Notes under the pieces: generated by a model
Seen by the model: only the letters and a program-made list of their open reading frames with translations
The model's database searches: none
Told to the model about the DNA's origin: nothing
Position numbers and translations under genes: made by a program
Shown: positions 58,201 to 64,000 of the stretch, one piece after another
Position numbering within the stretch: the stretch's first letter is position 1
How the letters are laid out: every line of letters begins with the position of its first letter
From: Sulfitobacter sediminilitoris
Lineage (GTDB): Bacteria; Pseudomonadota; Alphaproteobacteria; Rhodobacterales; Rhodobacteraceae
Assembly (NCBI RefSeq): GCF_010667575.1
Contig: NZ_JAABNT010000001.1
Span: 124,001-188,000, forward strand
Direction: 5' to 3'
Length of the DNA: 64,000 nt

Positions 58201-58644
58201 GTGGTCGTCTCCCATCGCCATCAGTACGCCGCCGTTTTTCGAGGTGCCCGCCATATTGGCGTGCCGCATCACGTCGCCCGAGCGGTCCACCCCCGGCCCC
58301 TTGCCGTACCAAAGACCGAAAACGCCATCGTACTTCCCCTCACCGCGCAGTTCCGCCTGCTGTGCGCCCCAGAGCGCGGTGGCGGCCAGATCCTCGTTCA
58401 GCCCGGCCTGGAAAGTGATGTTTTTCTCGGCCAGAAACTTTTCGGCCTTCATCATCTGCATGTCGACGGCACCCAATGGCGATCCGCGATACCCGGTCAC
58501 AAGCCCCGCAGTATTCAGCCCCGCCGCCCGGTCACGTTCGGAGTGCATCAGCATCATCCGCACCAATGCCTGCGTGCCATTCAGCAGCACCGGGCTCTTT
58601 TCCGTGTCGAAACGATCATTGAGTGAAATCTTTGGCGTCGTCAT
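55246..58644 (-). CDS. Indolepyruvate ferredoxin oxidoreductase, fused subunits
   Basis: A 1132-residue protein joining the IorA-like thiamine-diphosphate subunit and the IorB-like gamma subunit. LVTGYRGSPLGAVD is near the start; the TPP part (GGQHNEGDLDAPRIVDELR) and ferredoxin-type cysteines (NTDVCEGCGDCGVQSNC then CNKDFSCLKGFCPSF) are in the middle; GVGGTGVVTIGAVLAQAAQL starts the gamma part around residue 720. It oxidises aryl-2-oxo acids from aromatic amino acids to acyl-CoA with reduction of ferredoxin. Its divergent neighbour is a LysR regulator, probably its control protein. Confidence 0.94.
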   Translation of the reverse strand: MTTPKISLNDRFDTEKSPVLLNGTQALVRMMLMHSERDRAAGLNTAGLVTGYRGSPLGAVDMQMMKAEKFLAEKNITFQAGLNEDLAATALWGAQQAELRGEGKYDGVFGLWYGKGPGVDRSGDVMRHANMAGTSKNGGVLMAMGDDHTGESSTVLHQSEFAMVDAYMPVVSPAGVQEILDYGIYGWALSRYAGVWVGLKTMKDTVEVTSVVDGDPHRLSFVTPEFEMPEGGLNIRLVDDRIDQEARLIDYKRYAAEAFAHANGIDKRVWGKPGAKIGFVAAGKNWLDLVHALSLLNIDENEAERLGITTYKVGQTWPLNMKGFHDWAEDLDLIVVVEEKRKLIEVQIKEALFDDDMRHRVYGGRKNGEEFFTARWALDPVDIAEKLGRVLCEEGRETDGIKAGLAKLDEARRADNAEEIAARLPYFCSGCPHNTSTKVPEGSRAYAGIGCHFMAQWMDRDTLGFTHMGGEGANWIGEAPFSTRAHVFQNIGDGTYNHSGIQAIRAAVAAETNITYKILYNDAVAMTGGQHNEGDLDAPRIVDELRAMGIKNLAVVYDEKEDVEAADFKGVPMHERAQLDTVQKDFSTKEGVSAIVYIQTCAAEKRRRRKRGLFPDPDKRVFINTDVCEGCGDCGVQSNCVSIVPKETELGRQRAIDQSSCNKDFSCLKGFCPSFVTLEGAKVRKEATTEIKIPDLPMPAIPEISGTHNVVITGVGGTGVVTIGAVLAQAAQLDGKGAGMMEMAGLAQKGGAVHIHCRLANRPEDISAIRVATGEADALIGGDLVVSAGSKTLGLTQAGRTGAVVNSHEIVTGDFTRDTEFKLPYDRLTLSLEARLKDDVTLFDASDLAKAALGDSIYSNMMVFGGAWQKGLLPLSLESIQEAIRLNGAAVEGNLRAFELGRWAALYPADAASVLAPNVVSLPKTLDEKTAFRMDHLTAYQGKRLAKRYAKLVNSVEDRDVKAALAEGYHKLLSYKDEYEVARLLLSSREKAAAEFEGDFKMTFNLAPPMLSKTGPDGRPVKRQFGAWLERPLRLLTKLKGLRGTPFDPFGYTAERKMERALIKQYEADMAEVLPKLTDQTREAIVALAELPKQIRGFGPVKQANEAKAAKRREELLSVIRAGGTETRKAAE

Positions 58645-58693
58645 GGCGGCCTCCCTACGTTCCGTCAGTCTTGCACAAATCTAAAAAGATTAT

Positions 58694-58712
58694 AGGTCAC
58701 ATATGCTGACCT
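58694..58712. promoter_or_regulatory. Perfect dyad in the IOR-LysR divergent promoter region
   Basis: AGGTCA-N7-TGACCT is a perfect 6-bp dyad between the two divergent genes, flanked by TATA-like sequence. Its size and its position 50 bp from the IOR start fit a LysR-type operator (T-N11-A core). It is the best candidate site for the adjacent LysR protein controlling both genes. Confidence 0.5.
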
Positions 58713-58814
58713 GTATAGCTGATTTTTCCGGCACAGTCCGGTACAAGTGTCACAAGCCTGTGTTCTTTTGACAGTTATGCTTTAGGACATAGGCAGAAGA
58801 TGAAAGAGAAGACC

Positions 58815-59714
58815 ATGGACTGGGACAAACTGCGCATTTTTCACGCCGTCGCCGACGCGGGGTCGCTGACCCACGCGGGCGACAAGCTCAACCTGTCGCA
58901 ATCCGCTGTCTCGCGCCAGATTCGCGGATTGGAAGAACAACTCAACACGAACCTCTTCCATCGCCATGCCCGCGGACTGATCCTGACGGAACAGGGCGAA
59001 TTGCTGTTCGATGCCACCGCTGCGATGACAAAACGGCTTGACGCCGCAGCCGCGCGCATCCGTGACAGCGAAGAAGAGGTATTCGGTGAATTGCGCGTGA
59101 CCACCACCACGGGCTTCGGTACTCTCTGGCTCGCCCCGCGCCTGCCCAAACTCTACGAAAAGTACCCTGATCTCAAAGTCGATCTCATGCTTGAAGAACG
59201 CGTGCTCGACCTGCCGATGCGCGAAGCGGATGTGGCCATCCGGATGAAAGAACCCTCTCAGGCCGACCTCATCCGCAAGAAACTGATGATGATCAAGATG
59301 TGCCTTTATGCGTCTCCTGCATATCTAGAAGCCAATGGCACACCTGAAACGATCGAAGACATGGCGGACCACCGGCTGATTTGCCAGAATACCGACAGCG
59401 ATCAGGTCGGCGCAGGCCTCAACCTGGTCCAGCAGCTGATGCTGCATGACGTGCGCTCTTTGCTGACGGTCAACAATTATTTCGGCGTGCTTCAAGGCGT
59501 TCTGCATGATCTGGGGATAGGTGTTCTGCCCGATTACCTGATTCAGGATTTTCCGGATCTGGTACAGGTTTTGCCCGAAATCGAGTCTGCAGACGTGCCG
59601 GTCTTTCTGGCTTATCCGGAAGAATTGCGGCAGTCCAAGCGCGTTGCAGCGTTCAAGGACTTTGTTCAGGACGAAATTATTACTTACCGCAAGCAATTGA
59701 AAGAAAAGCAATAA
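58815..59714 (+). CDS. LysR family transcriptional regulator
   Basis: A 299-residue regulator. The N-terminal winged helix-turn-helix (LTHAGDKLNLSQSAVSRQIR, residues about 18-38) is followed by the two-lobe ligand-binding domain (GELRVTTTTGFGTLWLAPRL, VLPDYLIQDF). ATG 58815 (MDWDKLRIFH) is the usual start of this group; ATG 58800 is possible. It is divergent from the IOR gene and likely controls it through the dyad at 58694-58712. Confidence 0.9.
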   Translation: MDWDKLRIFHAVADAGSLTHAGDKLNLSQSAVSRQIRGLEEQLNTNLFHRHARGLILTEQGELLFDATAAMTKRLDAAAARIRDSEEEVFGELRVTTTTGFGTLWLAPRLPKLYEKYPDLKVDLMLEERVLDLPMREADVAIRMKEPSQADLIRKKLMMIKMCLYASPAYLEANGTPETIEDMADHRLICQNTDSDQVGAGLNLVQQLMLHDVRSLLTVNNYFGVLQGVLHDLGIGVLPDYLIQDFPDLVQVLPEIESADVPVFLAYPEELRQSKRVAAFKDFVQDEIITYRKQLKEKQ

Positions 59715-59771
59715 CAGACAGGTATGCGATCTATGCATAGCAGATATGTTACAAAAAGTTCGAACTCTGAC

Positions 59772-59800
59772 TTGATTGCAAGCATTCCGCCACCTAGTTC
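59772..59800 (+). promoter_or_regulatory. Promoter of the candidate sRNA
   Basis: TTGATT (59772-59777), exactly 17 bases, then TAGTTC (59795-59800) is a good sigma-70 promoter. A transcript starting at the usual 7 bases downstream would begin at about 59807, which is exactly where the first hairpin starts. Confidence 0.65.
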
Positions 59801-59806
59801 AGCGTT

Positions 59807-59886
59807 ATGAAGAGGACAGCCTTCGGGCGTGTCGCTTCATACCTCCCTGTTGGACTTGGCCGAGCCCTGTGCTCGGCCTTTTTTTT
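59807..59886 (+). ncRNA. Candidate trans-acting small RNA, about 80 nt
   Basis: The first hairpin (59807-59840) is ATGAAG/CTTCAT outside, then GACA/TGTC and GCC-TTCG-GGC with a UUCG tetraloop. A single-stranded stretch follows with CCTCCCTGTTGG, whose CCUCCC is complementary to Shine-Dalgarno sequences. The terminator stem GGCCGAG/CTCGGCC (59858-59878) with eight Ts ends it. Promoter, stable 5' hairpin, exposed anti-SD seed and terminator form a complete sRNA gene. CU-rich seeds of this kind occur in the CcsR (cuckoo) RNAs of Rhodobacter, but the two-loop layout of that family is not matched, so I leave it unnamed. Confidence 0.65.
59858..59886 (+). terminator. Intrinsic terminator of the candidate sRNA
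   Basis: GGCCGAG (59858-59864) and CTCGGCC (59872-59878) form a perfect 7-bp stem with a 7-nt loop and are followed by eight Ts. It cannot belong to the LysR gene alone, since it is 144 bp past its stop and 17 bp after the sRNA hairpin. Confidence 0.92.
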
Positions 59887-60066
59887 GCGCCACTGCCAAC
59901 CCGGTTCGTGCCCATGACAGAGCATCTTCGTGACGGCATCTAGACCACTTCATTCCTGACCAACCGCCGCTTGAGGTTTCACGGCGGAAAACCCACTGCC
60001 CCCTTCCTTCCCCAGCGACCTTGCACTAAGAGACGGGGCAACCACTGCCACGGGGGAATGGGGCAT

Positions 60067-62226
<2,160 letters not shown>

Positions 62227-62227
62227 G

Positions 62228-62397
62228 CCACTTGGTTTCGGAGCCGCCGTTGCGTGAGATCAGGCGGACAGGGCGATGGCCGTTTGCCAAGAGGAATCGC
62301 GGAGGGTCCCGCTTGCGGGATACCGCTATTCCTCTTGGGAAGCGGACAGCGGTCTGTCAGACAGGGCTCATGCAAGGGCGGCTCCGAAACCATTTGG
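62228..62397. repeat. 170-bp nested imperfect palindrome after purL
   Basis: The outer arms, 62228-62258 and 62367-62397, match at 27 of 31 positions when one is reversed; GGTTTCGGAGCCGCC is the perfect core. Inside, 62280-62345 folds into a second hairpin: CCGTTT/AAGCGG, the perfect CCAAGAGGAAT/ATTCCTCTTGG, GCGG/CCGC and TCCCGC-TT-GCGGGA at the tip. The whole gap between purL and the converging CoxE-like gene is therefore almost one hairpin. It looks like an ERIC-like or MITE-like element, or a structured RNA. No T-run makes it a normal terminator, and no second copy is in the window. Confidence 0.75.
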
Positions 62398-62437
62398 TTT
62401 TGGTGGGCCAGCAGCGCCTTTTCAGCCCGCGAAGAGG

Positions 62438-63706
62438 CTAGAGCCGATGAGCTGCAAGTTCCGCAACCAACCGCGCCTTTTCTCCGACATCTTCAGGCCG
62501 AGAGATCACCTCGGCCAATGCCTCCAGCGACGCAATCGAATGCCCGGCCCGAAAGCTATCGACATGCGGCAACATTGCGCGGATTCCGGCGGCCTTGGGC
62601 GCAAAGCCATCCCAGCGCAGCAACGGGTTCAGCCAGATCAACCGACGTGCGGTCAGATGCAGACGTTGCATCTGACGCGCCAGATCTTCCGGCGCGTCCC
62701 GGTCCAGCCCGTCCGTGATCAGCAGAACGACAGCCCCGTGCCCCATCACGCGCCGTGACCAATCGCGGTTGAAGGTCTCCAGACAGGCCCCGATGCGCGT
62801 ACCGCCTTCCCAATCCTGCGCCTCCGCCCCGGCAGCGGCAAGTGCCGCATCCACGTCCCGTGTCGCCAAATGCCGCGTGATGTTGGTCAGCCGCGTCCCG
62901 AAGGTAAACGCATGCACCTTGGCCCAGCCCGCCCCCTTGGCGTTGCTGACGGCATGCAAAAAATGCAGAATGACCCGCGAATACTGGCTCATGGAGCCAG
63001 AGATATCGCAAAGCACCACGAGATTGGGATAACGAGGGCGCGGTTTCTTGAAGGCCAGACGGTCCATTTCGCCCCCGCGTCGCAAGGCCTGCCTCAGCGA
63101 ACGTGCGGCATCGATCCGACCCTGCGGGGCCGCCATCCCCCGTCGCGAGGGCAAGGGTTTGACCGGCAGCGCCAGTCGCGCCAGCATCCGTTTTGCCTCT
63201 GCCATCTCGGCAATGCTCATCTGCTCGAAATCCAGCGTGCGTAGTCGTTCGGCACTCGACATGGTCAGGCTTGCGTCGACCTCAATGACCGCGTCCTCTT
63301 CGGCGCTGTCCGCCTCATCTTCCCGTTGCGGTGCCTCGGCCCCGTCCAGCAGCGCCTCTGCTGCGCGCTTCTCTGCCGCTTGCGCTGACCGCTCCTCCTG
63401 CACCCCGCGGATCGCGGGCAACATCGCGGCCATCATATGTTCCATGTACCGCGGGTCGCGCCAATAAAGGCGAAAGAGCTGGGCAAAGACGGTGCGGTGT
63501 TCGGGCCGGTTCACGAAACACGCATGCAGCGTCCAATAAAAGTCCCGCTTGTCGGTAAAACCCGCCGCCTCGACAGCACGGATTGCATCAATCACGCGGC
63601 CCGGCCCGATAGGCAATCCCGCACGCCGCAGGGCGCGGGCGAAATGGGTGATGTTGCCGGCAAGCTTCGGGTCGTCCGGCAGGTCTAACGGTGGCAATTC
63701 AGCCAT
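62438..63706 (-). CDS. CoxE-like VWA domain protein
   Basis: A 422-residue protein with a C-terminal von Willebrand factor A domain. VVLCDISGSMSQYSRV is the MIDAS metal-binding motif (DxSxS), with the Thr (GTRLTNI, EGGTRIG) and Asp (LLITDGLDRD) positions present. The N-terminal part is helical with a Glu-rich linker around residues 120-145. With the MoxR-type ATPase upstream it forms a chaperone pair of the CoxD/CoxE kind that helps load metal cofactors. ATG 63706 (MAELPPLDLP) is the most natural start. Confidence 0.87.
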   Translation of the reverse strand: MAELPPLDLPDDPKLAGNITHFARALRRAGLPIGPGRVIDAIRAVEAAGFTDKRDFYWTLHACFVNRPEHRTVFAQLFRLYWRDPRYMEHMMAAMLPAIRGVQEERSAQAAEKRAAEALLDGAEAPQREDEADSAEEDAVIEVDASLTMSSAERLRTLDFEQMSIAEMAEAKRMLARLALPVKPLPSRRGMAAPQGRIDAARSLRQALRRGGEMDRLAFKKPRPRYPNLVVLCDISGSMSQYSRVILHFLHAVSNAKGAGWAKVHAFTFGTRLTNITRHLATRDVDAALAAAGAEAQDWEGGTRIGACLETFNRDWSRRVMGHGAVVLLITDGLDRDAPEDLARQMQRLHLTARRLIWLNPLLRWDGFAPKAAGIRAMLPHVDSFRAGHSIASLEALAEVISRPEDVGEKARLVAELAAHRL

Positions 63707-63766
63707 GACGCGGGGATCGGAGGCCCAGCCCCCGAATTTCCAAGGCGTTTGAGGTCCACAACACAC

Positions 63767-64000
63767 TCATGCAGGATCCAATGACGCTTTGGCCTGATCA
63801 AGGATGCGCTTGGCCTCGGATCCATGCAGCTTGGCGATATCATCCTGATACTTCAGGATGGCACCCAGCGTATCGGCGATCACTTCCGGGCTCAGGGTGA
63901 TCACATCAAGGGCAAGCAAACATTTCGCCCAGTCGATGGTCTCAGCCACGCCGGGCTTTTTGAACAGGTCTTCGGTGCGCAGCTGCTGGACAAAGGCGAC
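63767..64000 (-). CDS. MoxR-type AAA ATPase (CoxD-like), C-terminal end only
   Basis: The last 77 codons of a protein that enters from the right edge; the start and the AAA core are outside. The visible tail (LFKKPGVAETIDWAKCLLAL then LSPEVIADTLGAILKYQDDI) is typical of the lid end of MoxR/CoxD ATPases, which work with VWA partners. It ends 60 bp before the CoxE-like gene on the same strand. The identification rests on this tail and the neighbour. Confidence 0.8.
   Translation of the reverse strand, partial: VAFVQQLRTEDLFKKPGVAETIDWAKCLLALDVITLSPEVIADTLGAILKYQDDIAKLHGSEAKRILDQAKASLDPA

Larger units (their letters stand above)
59715..60066. other. Intergenic region containing a candidate sRNA gene
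   Basis: A 352-bp gap between the LysR gene and purL. It holds a compact promoter-hairpin-terminator unit at 59772-59886, described separately. After the terminator, 59887-60066 is GC-rich, carries the purL leader and shows no ORF or dyad that I would call. Confidence 0.6.

Noticed and set aside
55450..58626. Two long + strand ORFs (566 and 491 codons) opposite the IOR gene
   Set aside because: Both lie wholly within the reverse complement of a well-conserved enzyme and show no domain of their own.

Overview
The window is ordinary chromosome from an alphaproteobacterium of the order Rhodobacterales, most likely a marine Roseobacter-group species. Supporting signs are the gene order trpG-trpD-(ung)-trpC-moaC-moeA-lexA facing comEC, a LexA box of the GAAC-N7-GAAC type, a B12-dependent class II ribonucleotide reductase, a non-pyrrolysine MttB-family protein, a fused indolepyruvate ferredoxin oxidoreductase with its LysR regulator, and a holin/N-acetylmuramidase pair like the lysis genes of Rhodobacterales gene transfer agents (GTA). 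Coding density is high, GC is mostly around 60%, and many genes overlap by ATGA.

Layout. 1-1067: an edge-truncated unknown protein and a small protein made of tandem repeats, both leftward, separated by a strong hairpin. 1420-5066: DNA repair and housekeeping (xthA, HNH endonuclease, then the leftward operon cobK-like/alkA-like/esterase). 5169-11006: MFS transporter, then a leftward cimA-methyltransferase-SQS/PSY operon and cysS. 11237-16156: aminotransferase, outer membrane beta-barrel, MttB homologue, EF-hand protein divergent from a sigma factor. 16231-21156: nrdJ, a 21-codon CxxC leader ORF before it, and behind it a close-coupled unknown gene followed by a hairpin-rich 3' region and a strong terminator. 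21788-25830: tRNA-Pro, DUF192, double cold-shock protein, pdxH, fabI, LysE exporter, gpt. 25916-39487: aminotransferase, PpiD-like foldase, trpE, an AstE-like protein, then the trpG to lexA run on the + strand. 39451-44473: comEC, gltX, gltA. 44821-47137: two small genes, a Gly-rich VCBS-like protein, and an IS5-family (IS427-like) element that has landed between that gene's ribosome binding site and its start codon. 47360-55181 (leftward): enoyl-CoA hydratase, ccmH, ccmF, holin, muramidase, ccmE, argC, murI, acyltransferase. 55246-59714: fused IOR and its divergent LysR regulator. 59807-59886: a well-formed candidate sRNA with promoter and terminator. 60067-64000: purL, a roughly 170-bp near-palindrome, and a CoxE-like VWA protein with its MoxR-type ATPase running off the right edge.

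The best places to look for something undescribed are the unknown gene plus structured RNA behind nrdJ, the repeat-protein locus at the left edge, the candidate sRNA before purL, the long palindrome after purL, and the mini-ORF in front of nrdJ. No CRISPR array, rRNA, prophage or integrase was found. All functional calls rest on motif recognition by eye; no database search was possible.
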